From: CAYHGX01 sp964356355
Lineage (GTDB): Bacteria; Patescibacteriota; Gracilibacteria; UBA1369; LOWO2-01-FULL-3
Direction: 5' to 3'
Length of the DNA stretch: 49,393 bases
Assembly (NCBI GenBank): GCA_964356355.1
Contig: CAYHGX010000010.1
Location: forward strand, 1 to 49,393
The notes beneath the pieces were generated by a model. That model ran no database searches and was not told the origin of the DNA. It saw nothing but the letters and a program-made list of their open reading frames with translations. Positions 25,699 through 32,963 of this stretch are shown here, in pieces. Within the stretch, counting starts at the first letter, position 1. Every line of letters starts with the position of its first letter. Both the position numbers and the translations under genes were made by a program.

Positions 25699-26358
25699 CT
25701 ATAAACTTTCTTTGCACATGTCCATGAAATAGCGGTGGACGGTGGTGTTAGTGGTCATTTCCGGGTGGAAGGTAGTGGCGAGGAAATTTTCTTGCCGCGC
25801 GGCAACAATGTCGCCTTCGTAGGTGGCTAGAACTTCTACATTAGGGCCAATTTCCGCGATGCGTGGTGCCCGAATAAAAATGGCAGGGATTTTGGTTGAA
25901 ACTTTTTTATCGCCATCTCCGGTTAGGAATTCGATTTCGGTTTCTTGGCTTTCTAATTGTCTTCCGTAGGCGTTTCTCTCTACAGTGATGTCCATTAAAT
26001 TAAGTTTATCAGCGCTTTGTTTCCCAATGATTTTTTTTGCAATCAAAATCGCCCCGGCGCATGTGCCCCAGACGGGCATGGGCTTTGCGGATGGCACAAT
26101 ATTCTCCTCCTCTAGATCAGCCGCGCCTAAAATTGATTTTGACTCCTGTCCCGTTGCCCTTTTAATGATCTCTTCCCCAAGCCCAAACCTCTCTAAAAGT
26201 TTCCCAATAGTTGTGCTTTCTCCGCCAGGAATAATGAGCCCATTCACCCGGCGCAAATCTTCAAATTTTTTCACCAAAACCACCTGCGCGCCGGCCCTCG
26301 CCAGCGCCTCCGCATGCTCCTTCACCGATCCCTGAATGTCGAGTACGCCAATTTGCAT
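25699..26358 (-). CDS. pdxT: Pyridoxal 5'-phosphate synthase glutaminase subunit
   Basis: PdxT hydrolyses glutamine and passes ammonia to PdxS for direct PLP synthesis. The glutamine-amidotransferase triad is complete: nucleophile in WGTCAGA (C100), and His and Glu in FHPE (H198, E200). GVLDIQGSVKEH and IIPGGESTT are also typical. At 219 residues it is about 20 longer than usual because of an insert before the Cys (about 69-92). The partner gene pdxS lies 3 kb upstream on the same strand with three other genes between. A TTGCCGCGCGGCAA palindrome (25792-25805) lies in codons for the conserved VAARQ motif, so it need not be an insertion. Confidence 0.94.
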   Translation of the reverse strand: MQIGVLDIQGSVKEHAEALARAGAQVVLVKKFEDLRRVNGLIIPGGESTTIGKLLERFGLGEEIIKRATGQESKSILGAADLEEENIVPSAKPMPVWGTCAGAILIAKKIIGKQSADKLNLMDITVERNAYGRQLESQETEIEFLTGDGDKKVSTKIPAIFIRAPRIAEIGPNVEVLATYEGDIVAARQENFLATTFHPEMTTNTTVHRYFMDMCKESL

Positions 26359-26659
26359 GGGCCAAGGTTAGCAGATCTCAGAATAGCTGTCACTTTTCCC
26401 TTTTAAATGGCATTCCGGTGATATCTTTTTGGCCGCCCCGGGGCAGGAATTACGGCTCAAATATTGTGCCGGGAAGACTCTGCTCGTCCACTCTTTACCC
26501 GGATAGTAGTTTTCTCATCTCTTCCTCTCACTCTTGACTCCTTCAGTGTTTGTAACCTAATGCCAAATCCTCCCTAGGGAGAATTTGAAGTTGCACCATG
26601 CTCCGAGGTTGGAACAAGTAAGTGTTCGGGAAAGTTTGAATCAACCTCCCCGTCCACCC
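26359..26659. other. Intergenic region with two palindromes
   Basis: There is no gene in these 301 bases. It contains GCCCCGGGGC (26435-26444) and a 24-bp dyad at 26564-26587: CAAAT, a mismatched pair, CTCCCTAGGGAG, ATTTG. The latter has the same build as 17019-17044 (A/T arm, one mismatched pair, G+C core). It must also hold the pdxT promoter, which I could not place. Confidence 0.6.
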
Positions 26660-28258
26660 CTACCCCACCTCCTCCAAGTAGCATTTCTGGCAGTACACCA
26701 CCTCTGATCGATCCAATGCATAAGTACTGTGAATTTCCGCACTACATCTTCCGCACTCGCGCCTGGAAATCTTCCGCGGATTGCGCAGAGCCGCCCGCCT
26801 CACGCCCCTGCATTCAGGGCATTTTAGCGGCGCCGCCAATTTCCACTTTTCCAGATATGCCTTCTCTTGAGGCATCAACTTATAATTTTTGCTACAGTCG
26901 CTACACACTAAAATATCCCCACTGGCAGGTAAATAATCCCGCGCCTCCACCTCTTTCCACTCCCACTCCCTGCTAGCCACTTCTTCTCTGCTCAGCGGAT
27001 AAAACTCCTGTGCCTGGCTCTCGTTATATGCAAACGCCGAATCCTTAATTGGGAAAAATTCACCCCATTCGCCGGCCCCACGCATCTGCTCCACAATCCG
27101 CGCCCGCAACACAAAATAGTCCTCCTTCGAATATTGTTTATTCAAAATGCAGTACTGTTTATTACGCATTCCAACGCATCCAAAAAGATCATGCGAACTC
27201 ACGCAGTATGAGGAATAATAAACGTCATAGCTCGAATTCCACACATACTCGCAGGCAAAAAGCCGGTTGCAGCTGCCAGCTCCGCACCCCACAATTTCCG
27301 CTGACCACTGAATGAGCCCTGCTCCTTCAACGTCATAACAGTGATGCAACTGTCGCGGAAAATTTGTCATCCACTTGCAGTCCTCTGCCTCGTTGCCATC
27401 AAAGCACCAGTATAAGTTGGAACAGTTTTTCAAGTAATCTCCCACGCAGTCCACGCAATTTACAGTGAAAAGCGCCCGGCGTGTAATCCCGCCGCTCAGA
27501 ATTTTTGCTCTCTTCGCCGCCTCCTCGGTGTTCTCCATCGCCTCGGCTACACGCCGCTCGTATTCCTCTTTACTCAGTTGGTCATTATAGAAGCAGTACT
27601 GCTTATGTCTCAGACCCGCGCACCCAAAACAGTCCTTACAATTTTTGCAGTCAAAGCAAAATTTCAAACTTTGCCCCGTCTCGCAAAACTGACAAAACTG
27701 CGATTCGTACAGGCCTACACAGTCCACGCATTCATAACAAAACTTGCAGTCCACTACATGCAAACAGTCCAGACTCCCGTAAGATTTCCAGGCATAAGTG
27801 CAATAATAGCATTGCTCATTTTCATCGCTAGTAAAGCACAAATAACAATCTTTGTTGCTATAACAGTGGCTGCAGTATCCACTATTGTCATCCTGTAAGT
27901 TTATCGTTCCCAAAACGGGTACATTTTTTTTCAACTCTGCAAATTGCTCAAAAAACGGACGACTAAAGTCGAAATCCCGGCCATATTTTTCCGCCTCCCA
28001 GCCGTCACCCCACCAGCATTCTTTGCAGTAAACCGGGAGGTTTTTATCCGGCGAATAGCCCCCTATAAAAGATTTTTTACACAACTCGCATTCGCGCCTA
28101 TATAAGCTTTTTTCATTGCGATAAGACATCCGACGCTGCTGTCTGCACGCCGGACAAAACTCCGGTGCCGGCACCTCCAGCTTCGCATAAAAAGCCGCAT
28201 CCTCCTTGCTCACTTCGAATCCCACGCTACAATTTTTACATGACTTTTGCATGGGCAA
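26660..28258 (-). CDS. Cysteine-rich multi-zinc-ribbon protein
   Basis: This 532-residue protein has 47 Cys by my count. CxxC knuckles occur at both ends (SCKNC, FCPAC, ECELC, YCKEC; and at the end VCSDC, KCPEC, ECGRC, YCQKC). Between them is a long ladder of Cys spaced by 2-4 residues (DCYLC, CKFCYECVDC, FCQFCETG, CFDCKNCKDCFGC). A duplicated module is visible: LRHKQYCFYNDQLSKEEYE and MRNKQYCILNKQYSKEDYF. Similar proteins are widespread in Patescibacteria, sometimes misnamed CAIB/BAIF family, and have no known function. The ends probably bind zinc, and the ladder might bind metal or form a repetitive solenoid. It starts 3 bases after the coiled-coil gene. Confidence 0.85.
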   Translation of the reverse strand: MPMQKSCKNCSVGFEVSKEDAAFYAKLEVPAPEFCPACRQQRRMSYRNEKSLYRRECELCKKSFIGGYSPDKNLPVYCKECWWGDGWEAEKYGRDFDFSRPFFEQFAELKKNVPVLGTINLQDDNSGYCSHCYSNKDCYLCFTSDENEQCYYCTYAWKSYGSLDCLHVVDCKFCYECVDCVGLYESQFCQFCETGQSLKFCFDCKNCKDCFGCAGLRHKQYCFYNDQLSKEEYERRVAEAMENTEEAAKRAKILSGGITRRALFTVNCVDCVGDYLKNCSNLYWCFDGNEAEDCKWMTNFPRQLHHCYDVEGAGLIQWSAEIVGCGAGSCNRLFACEYVWNSSYDVYYSSYCVSSHDLFGCVGMRNKQYCILNKQYSKEDYFVLRARIVEQMRGAGEWGEFFPIKDSAFAYNESQAQEFYPLSREEVASREWEWKEVEARDYLPASGDILVCSDCSKNYKLMPQEKAYLEKWKLAAPLKCPECRGVRRAALRNPRKISRRECGRCSAEIHSTYALDRSEVVYCQKCYLEEVG

Positions 28259-28261
28259 ATT

Positions 28262-28663
28262 CTACCCTGAGACGTTTGCTTTTTCCAATTTTGTAATTCT
28301 TCGCTCGTGAATTTCAACTTTATCGTCCAGTCCCACAAAGCGATAAGAGAAAATGTCTTGTTCGTCCCTGGCCTTTTTGGCCTCACGAACTGCCCAGTCC
28401 ATTAATGTCATGTGATCATCCATCTGTTGTCTAGTGGCCATCCTTTCAAAAAGATCTTCTTTAAACATGTCGAATTCGACTCTTGTAACAACATTATCCA
28501 AAAGTTTATCCAGCCTAGCATATACCTTGTCGAACTCGGCATATACCTTGTCGAACTCGGTATATACCTTACCAAACTCCGCGTTTACTTTGCCAAACTC
28601 AGCCCGCACCTTAACAAACTCAGTGCTCACTTTTCCAAACTCTTTTTTAGTTTCTTTGTCCAT
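28262..28663 (-). CDS. Heptad-repeat coiled-coil protein
   Basis: This 133-residue protein opens with about six heptads of the type (A/T)EF(G/D)KVY (residues about 8-56), encoded by imperfect 21-bp tandem repeats at about 28500-28640. A second coiled coil ends the protein (DDKVEIHERRITKLEKA). No membrane segment or enzyme motif is seen. It resembles small coiled-coil proteins found next to transposon or surface genes, but I cannot assign a role. The stop lies 3 bases before the start of the Cys-rich gene, so they are co-transcribed. Confidence 0.75.
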   Translation of the reverse strand: MDKETKKEFGKVSTEFVKVRAEFGKVNAEFGKVYTEFDKVYAEFDKVYARLDKLLDNVVTRVEFDMFKEDLFERMATRQQMDDHMTLMDWAVREAKKARDEQDIFSYRFVGLDDKVEIHERRITKLEKANVSG

Positions 28664-28786
28664 TCCGAAAATTTAAAGGAACCAAACAATATTCCCAAAT
28701 TTTTTTCTTTTCAAGATTATCTGCAAAAATACTGTTGTATGGTCTACGACAACGCCAAGCGCGAGCAAAGCAAAGTGCCATATTTT

Positions 28787-29398
28787 CTATTCCTTCAAAT
28801 ACCCCGGCTCCCAAATGTACACATTTAAAAATGCCACATACACGGCTGCACGTTCTCTCAATTGAAACCACTTATCCAATACATACGGCTGCAACGTTGC
28901 GCTCACTCCCACGCTCTCAATTCCCACTCCTTCGCAGGTAAAAATAGCGCGCCTCAGATGAAATTCTTGAGTAACCAAAACGGCCTTTTCAATGCCAAAA
29001 ACTTCGCGAGCTCTGATGCAGGTATCAAAAGTTCTGCGCCCGGCAAAATCTTCCATCATGTCCCCTTTTGGCACACCCGCCGCAACGAGATAGTTATACA
29101 TCGCCTCCGGCTCATTGTAGTTTTCAAAACGGTTGTCACCAGATACTAGAATTTTCTCAACCTTCCCCGCATTGTAAAGGGCGAGTGCGGTTTTTAGCCT
29201 GTCTTTCAGTACGTCCGACGGCTGCCCATTTTTCTTCAATCCCGCGCCAAAAACAATCGCCACCGGCGCCTCCGGCACGCTCTCGGCATCGGTGTAAATC
29301 CGATCACCATAGCTATTCACCACCACCGGCGGCAGCACAAACACGAATCCCAAAAGGAGAATAATTCCAGTCAGCCACTTTAAAGATTTGTTAATCAT
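28787..29398 (-). CDS. SanA/DUF218-family membrane protein
   Basis: This 203-residue protein has an N-terminal membrane helix (about residues 8-28) and a DUF218 (YdcF/SanA) domain: PVAIVFGAGLKKNG, KILVSGDN, EPEAMYNYLVAAGVP, DFAGRRTFDTCIRA and VLVTQEFHLRRAIF. SanA-type proteins affect envelope permeability and vancomycin sensitivity in enteric bacteria. The biochemical activity is not established. It starts 9 bases downstream of pdxS and is probably in that transcript. Confidence 0.85.
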   Translation of the reverse strand: MINKSLKWLTGIILLLGFVFVLPPVVVNSYGDRIYTDAESVPEAPVAIVFGAGLKKNGQPSDVLKDRLKTALALYNAGKVEKILVSGDNRFENYNEPEAMYNYLVAAGVPKGDMMEDFAGRRTFDTCIRAREVFGIEKAVLVTQEFHLRRAIFTCEGVGIESVGVSATLQPYVLDKWFQLRERAAVYVAFLNVYIWEPGYLKE

Positions 29399-29407
29399 GC
29401 CTAAATT

Positions 29408-30154
29408 TTACCAGCCTCTCTCGGCATATTTTTGTTCCAACTTGCCGATTTCCAAGCTATCCATGGCCTCGCCGAGTCCTTCGCTACAAGCGGCTATAAT
29501 GGCAGGATCGTTGAAGTGCAAAGTGGCCTCTACGATGGCTTTTGCGCGCCCGGCTGGATCGCTGGATTTGAAAATTCCGCTGCCCACAAATACACCGTCA
29601 CAGCCAAGCTGCATCATTAATGCCGCGTCCGCCGGAGTAGCGATTCCACCAGCTGCAAAATTCACCACTGGCAATCTGCCAAGCTCGCGAACCTCTTTTA
29701 CCAACTCAACAGAAACTCTCTCCGCTTTCGCCCACTCGCCAAGCTCTGCCTCACTCATCCCGGCCAAAGCAGCAGTGTCCTCCAGCATTGTCCGCATATG
29801 TCTTACAGCCTCTACCACGTTGCCGGTGCCCGCTTCACCTTTAGTTCTAATCATTGCGGCGCCCTCAGCTATGCGTCGCAGGGCCTCTCCCAAGTTGCGG
29901 GCGCCGCACACAAANNNNNNNNNNNNNNNNNNNNNNNNNNNNNNNNNNNNNNNNNNNNNNNNNNNNNNNNNNNNNNNNNNNNNNNNNNNNNNNNNNNNNN
30001 NNNNNNNNNNNNNNGCCATCACCGCCACCGCCCCCGCCTTCTCAGCAATCAACGCCTGTTCCACATTTACCACGTCCATAATCACGCCGCCTTTCAGCAT
30101 CTGCGCCAGGCCCTTTTTTAATTTCGGAGTATTTTTACTAACTGATTCGTTCAT
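29408..30154 (-). CDS. pdxS: Pyridoxal 5'-phosphate synthase PdxS (internal part missing)
   Basis: PdxS condenses ribose 5-phosphate, glyceraldehyde 3-phosphate and ammonia to PLP. Visible parts are the N-terminus with GGVIMDVVNVEQA (Schiff-base region Asp) and AEKAGAVAVM, and after the gap FVCGARNLGEALRRI, RTKGEAGTGN (the second catalytic Lys) and VNFAAGGIATPADA with GCDGVFVGSGIF. The family is about 294 residues. Some 85 residues, including the first catalytic Lys, fall in the N run. The gene looks intact on both sides. Its glutaminase partner is pdxT at 25699. Confidence 0.94.
   Translation of the reverse strand: MNESVSKNTPKLKKGLAQMLKGGVIMDVVNVEQALIAEKAGAVAVMXXXXXXXXXXXXXXXXXXXXXXXXXXXXXXXXXXFVCGARNLGEALRRIAEGAAMIRTKGEAGTGNVVEAVRHMRTMLEDTAALAGMSEAELGEWAKAERVSVELVKEVRELGRLPVVNFAAGGIATPADAALMMQLGCDGVFVGSGIFKSSDPAGRAKAIVEATLHFNDPAIIAACSEGLGEAMDSLEIGKLEQKYAERGW
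29915..30014. other. Scaffold gap inside pdxS (real missing sequence)
   Basis: This is 100 N without duplicated flanks. About 85 residues of PdxS are absent, so about 255 bp are missing in truth. Confidence 0.85.
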
Positions 30155-30190
30155 ATTTCAAGTTAAAAAGCCCCCGCATTTTATACACAA

Positions 30191-30218
30191 TTGCCAAAAT
30201 TGAATAGATGTATATAAT
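30191..30218 (+). promoter_or_regulatory. Promoter of the gene at 30249
   Basis: TTGCCA (30191-30196), a 16-base spacer and TATAAT (30213-30218), 30 bases before the ATG. Confidence 0.6.
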
Positions 30219-30248
30219 AACCGCCATTTTATAATAAGAATTAACAGT

Positions 30249-30902
30249 ATGTTACGATCAAGTCCTCCGCCGCAAGAGTTAACGGCTAGTCAAACAGCTT
30301 TCGCCACTTTGATAAACGCCTTTCATGCTGCTGCTGTTGATTCTGGTGATACAACTAGGTTTCGTCAATTCGGAGTTTCCATGGGTAGGGGTGGCCTCGA
30401 TCAGTATCGCGAATTTAGAGTTTATACTGTAGTTCCAGCCGATGCTTCTGCTCCAAAAGAGCTTGCAGTTTATGCTAAAGACGACCTTCCCATTCCCTCT
30501 ATCCCTCTGGAGGCTGACTCTCCAGCGCATGCTTTTTTGGTAAGAGTTGCTTCCCTAGAGGAGTTCCCATTACAGGGATTTGCTATCAAACAAGATTCCT
30601 CTGGTCTGAGAATTTCTACAAGTGGACCAAATTGCCAGTTCGATCTGGGAAAGTACACGGGAGAGAGACGGGATCTACATGGAAAAATTGTTATTAATCG
30701 CGGCAAGATCGATCCCCTTACTGTTAGTAATGAGGTTGATGCCGATCTACAAAGACAGTTAATTGTCGGAGCCTATGAGTTTCTAGAGGGGTTATGGAGA
30801 AGAGTTGAGCCAACGTTAGTAGCGGCCGATGCAGGCTTTGCGCCCGAAATTATGTCTATACGAGCAGGTGCTCTGCAGGGGTCTCAGGAGCACAAAGCTT
30901 AG
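30249..30902 (+). CDS. Unknown soluble protein
   Basis: This 217-residue protein has no signal peptide or membrane helix. The middle alternates short hydrophobic strands (YREFRVYTVVPAD, ELAVYAKDDLP, FPLQGFAIKQDSSGLRIST), suggesting a beta-rich fold, and the last 50 residues are helical (ADLQRQLIVGAYEFLEGLW). I recognise no family. It is a single gene with its own promoter, divergent from pdxS. It resembles the unknown genes at 22834 and 42402 only in being promoter-led and orphan. Confidence 0.65.
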   Translation: MLRSSPPPQELTASQTAFATLINAFHAAAVDSGDTTRFRQFGVSMGRGGLDQYREFRVYTVVPADASAPKELAVYAKDDLPIPSIPLEADSPAHAFLVRVASLEEFPLQGFAIKQDSSGLRISTSGPNCQFDLGKYTGERRDLHGKIVINRGKIDPLTVSNEVDADLQRQLIVGAYEFLEGLWRRVEPTLVAADAGFAPEIMSIRAGALQGSQEHKA

Positions 30903-30930
30903 CTTGTTTTCTCTGCTCAGATAAGTGATG

Positions 30931-31010
30931 ATTTACCGCACCTGGGATGGTCAAACTCCCTACGAAGCCGCAGGCGACGACTCTCTGTTGCGAACACTAA
31001 GCCGGTAAAA
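30931..31010 (+). ncRNA. Possible small structured RNA
   Basis: TTTACCG (30931-30937) pairs with CGGTAAA (31004-31010). Inside, GGGA...TCCC and CGCA...TGCG can form two further hairpins, giving a junction of about 80 bases. It does not fit a tRNA (no T-arm next to the acceptor-like stem) or a riboswitch class I know. Strand and transcription are uncertain. Confidence 0.3.
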
Positions 31011-31082
31011 TAACCGTATCAGTATCGAGGTGCTTTTTGAGGGCGAAGTGGCTTGTTCAAGAGGAGATTTCGAGGTAAATCC

Positions 31083-31138
31083 GTGCCCGCGCAGACGCAA
31101 AGGGCACCATTTGCAGGCGCCTGTCAAAAGGTTTGACA
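31083..31138. repeat. Run of palindromic units before the gene at 31192
   Basis: GTGCCC...GGGCAC (31083-31107), CAGGCGCCTG (31114-31123) and TGTCAAA/TTTGACA with a 3-base loop (31122-31138). The last contains the -35 box of the downstream promoter, so it may be an operator. Confidence 0.55.
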
Positions 31139-31160
31139 AATTCGCGAAAGGATGTAGAAT
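31133..31160 (+). promoter_or_regulatory. Promoter with extended -10 for the gene at 31192
   Basis: TTGACA (31133-31138), a 16-base spacer and TAGAAT (31155-31160) preceded by TG. It rules out the upstream in-frame starts at 31030 and 31162. Confidence 0.7.
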
Positions 31161-31191
31161 AATGTCTTTTGTAAATTTACTATTAGTTGTC

Positions 31192-32106
31192 ATGGAACTC
31201 AATCAACTCCCCGAAGGCTATGAAATTCCACCGCACCGCCAAAAAATACGCCGAACCAAATTCGAATCACCAACTGAAAAATTACAGTATGATGCTGATA
31301 ATTTAATCGCACTTGCACAGAAGGTTTTCAGAGAAAAAGGCATCATGGTTTCACCAGTGGACCTTATCACACGTAAAGATGACGACGTAGATGTTTTGAA
31401 AAGAGAAATTGCTATTAGATTAAAGACAGTGCCTGCAACAAACGAAGCTACTACACTTGGTGCAGTGGATGCACTAGCCGTGCAAGCTGCGGTAAGTGCC
31501 CACGCAAAGCCTACCGAAGCTTACGAAGTTGATCCAAGATTGGTTGCCCTGAAATCTCAATATGAAGACCTTTCCGATGCTGATCGCACGTACAAGGGAA
31601 AAGTACGCACTTGGCCCGAGGTTGCCAGAGCTATTCCCAACATGCCTGATTTTTTAGAGGGACTATCTACGCTGACTGAACCTAAGCCATATTTCCTCAA
31701 TGAAAAAGGACAGCTGGTGGTAGGAGATGGCTTCGCTGAGTCACCTAAAGCAACTTTAGGACTCAATTATCATAAATCCAGAACTGCTCAGACTCGGATT
31801 TCATATCTCGACCAAGAAGGCACAGCGGTAGTAGTAAATGGTGATGACACAGAAATACCTGCCGATGCAAAGGTGCTTTCTGAAAAAGGCCTGATCAAGC
31901 TGGATGAAGAGTATAGGCGTGTAAACAAGGGTCAGTTTGAAAAAGCTAATTGGACTTGGACCGAAAGCGGCAAAAATCCGTCGGTTGCTCGTGCTGCTAG
32001 TTGGGGCTGTGCTGGAGTGTTTTTCAGTGAGGACTTTCATTGCAGTGGGAGCGATTTTCTCGGTTCGCGCGGCGTGCTAAGGGTCAACTTGAACTTTGAA
32101 TCTTAA
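31192..32106 (+). CDS. DUF4256-like protein
   Basis: From the ATG at 31192 the protein has 304 residues. I chose this start because a promoter lies just upstream. The C-terminal 170 residues follow the order of DUF4256 proteins: a short LNEKGQLVVG, an ESPKAT element followed by Tyr and a helix, GLIKLDEEYRRVNKGQFEKANWTW read as the Y-x-x-L-x-x-x-x-x-F-D segment, and a final SRGVLRVNL. The match is by pattern only and distant. The N-terminal 110 residues are helical and charged. Function is unknown for the family. A clear terminator follows. Confidence 0.6.
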   Translation: MELNQLPEGYEIPPHRQKIRRTKFESPTEKLQYDADNLIALAQKVFREKGIMVSPVDLITRKDDDVDVLKREIAIRLKTVPATNEATTLGAVDALAVQAAVSAHAKPTEAYEVDPRLVALKSQYEDLSDADRTYKGKVRTWPEVARAIPNMPDFLEGLSTLTEPKPYFLNEKGQLVVGDGFAESPKATLGLNYHKSRTAQTRISYLDQEGTAVVVNGDDTEIPADAKVLSEKGLIKLDEEYRRVNKGQFEKANWTWTESGKNPSVARAASWGCAGVFFSEDFHCSGSDFLGSRGVLRVNLNFES

Positions 32107-32130
32107 TTTTTCTTTAAATTTTATTTTTTT

Positions 32131-32158
32131 GGCCCCGATTTATCGGGGTCTTTCTTTG
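32131..32158 (+). terminator. Rho-independent terminator after the DUF4256-like gene
   Basis: CCCCGATTTATCGGGG (32133-32148) followed by TCTTTCTTTG, 25 bases after the stop. Confidence 0.8.
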
Positions 32159-32201
32159 TTTATTTGAAATGGATAGGGAGAGTTTGAGAACTGCAGGTAA
32201 A

Positions 32202-32234
32202 TTGACATTTAAATGTACATTTACTAAAATGTAC
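32202..32234 (+). promoter_or_regulatory. Promoter and operator of the Phd/PIN locus
   Basis: TTGACA (32202-32207) and TAAAAT (32225-32230) are 17 bases apart. The spacer holds a perfect palindrome AAATGTACATTT (32211-32222), and a second half-site AAATGTAC overlaps the -10 (32227-32234). This fits autorepression by the antitoxin. The ATG at 32237 is only 6 bases after the -10, so the mRNA is probably leaderless. Confidence 0.75.
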
Positions 32235-32236
32235 CC

Positions 32237-32560
32237 ATGAATTTCAAATTATCTCAACAAGTCTCTGCCACCTACGCCCGCAATAATTTCAAGGCAGTAA
32301 ACGAGAAAGTGCTCAAAGAAGGCATGTGCGTAATTATTAAAAAATCTCAGCCCGTCAGCGTGATTCTTTCGATGAAGGAGTATGAGAAAATCAAAGACGA
32401 CAAAAATATTAAACACATCAAGCCCAAGAAAAAGATGACGCTTGAGGAGCTCAGGAAAAACTCTCATTTCAGCAAGTTTATTGGAATATTTGACGGCCCA
32501 GAGTTTGAGGGAAAAACCTCGCGCGAAATACTTAAAATGTGGACTAATTATGTTGATTGA
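32237..32560 (+). CDS. Phd/YefM-type antitoxin
   Basis: This 107-residue protein has a Phd/YefM fold at the N-terminus: VSATYARNNFKAVNEKVLKE, then MCVIIKKSQPVSVILSMKEYEKI. The basic linker (KHIKPKKKMT) and the C-terminal tail would wrap the toxin. As in the family, it should neutralise the PIN toxin and repress its own promoter at the AAATGTACATTT site. Its stop overlaps the toxin start by 11 bases, which couples their translation. Confidence 0.88.
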   Translation: MNFKLSQQVSATYARNNFKAVNEKVLKEGMCVIIKKSQPVSVILSMKEYEKIKDDKNIKHIKPKKKMTLEELRKNSHFSKFIGIFDGPEFEGKTSREILKMWTNYVD

Positions 32561-32963
32561 TTCCTGTATTTTTATAGAAGTTGCTAAAAAGCAGGAAAAT
32601 GCACAATCTTGTCGCGATCTTCTTGATGCTATTTGGGAAGAAATTATTTCTGAAGATATTTATGTAACAGAATTTTCGCTTCGAGCTATAGAGTCTATGT
32701 TGGCCGGCCGTGCAAACGAATGTCTCCGCGAAATTCTACTTCTCATCCACGAAGGCAAAATCAAAGTCTATAGGGGCAGTGCCAAACGCGATCTTGGCAC
32801 GCTTAGTATTTTAAAAGACATTGGTTTAGACTTTGACGACGGTGTGCAGTTTACGGCCACAATCAGCTTAGACACCTATCTCGTCACCTATGACAAGCAT
32901 TTCAAGAAAACGCATCTCCAAACAAAGACACCCGATGAAGTATTAAAAGATATCCTAGTTTAA
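32550..32963 (+). CDS. PIN-domain ribonuclease toxin
   Basis: From the ATG at 32550 it has 137 residues. Longer frames upstream lie inside the antitoxin gene. PIN features are the first acidic residue in MLIDSCIFIE (D4), a central acidic helix (VTEFSLRAIESML), the DDGVQFTATISL segment and LVTYDKHF near the end. Such toxins cut tRNA or mRNA when the antitoxin decays. It overlaps the antitoxin by 11 bases and the convergent carB end by 4 bases. Confidence 0.88.
   Translation: MLIDSCIFIEVAKKQENAQSCRDLLDAIWEEIISEDIYVTEFSLRAIESMLAGRANECLREILLLIHEGKIKVYRGSAKRDLGTLSILKDIGLDFDDGVQFTATISLDTYLVTYDKHFKKTHLQTKTPDEVLKDILV

Noticed and set aside
25792..25805. Palindromic element inserted in pdxT
   Set aside because: The palindrome falls in codons of the conserved VAARQ motif of PdxT, so it is explained by codon choice. 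It is not an added loop.
28490..28645. CRISPR-like array
   Set aside because: The 21-bp units are contiguous, have no spacers and encode regular heptads in frame.
30931..31010. tRNA gene
   Set aside because: Seven-base closing stem and length fit, but there is no T-arm next to it, no TTCGA loop and no normal D-arm. I found no tRNA or rRNA gene in the window.
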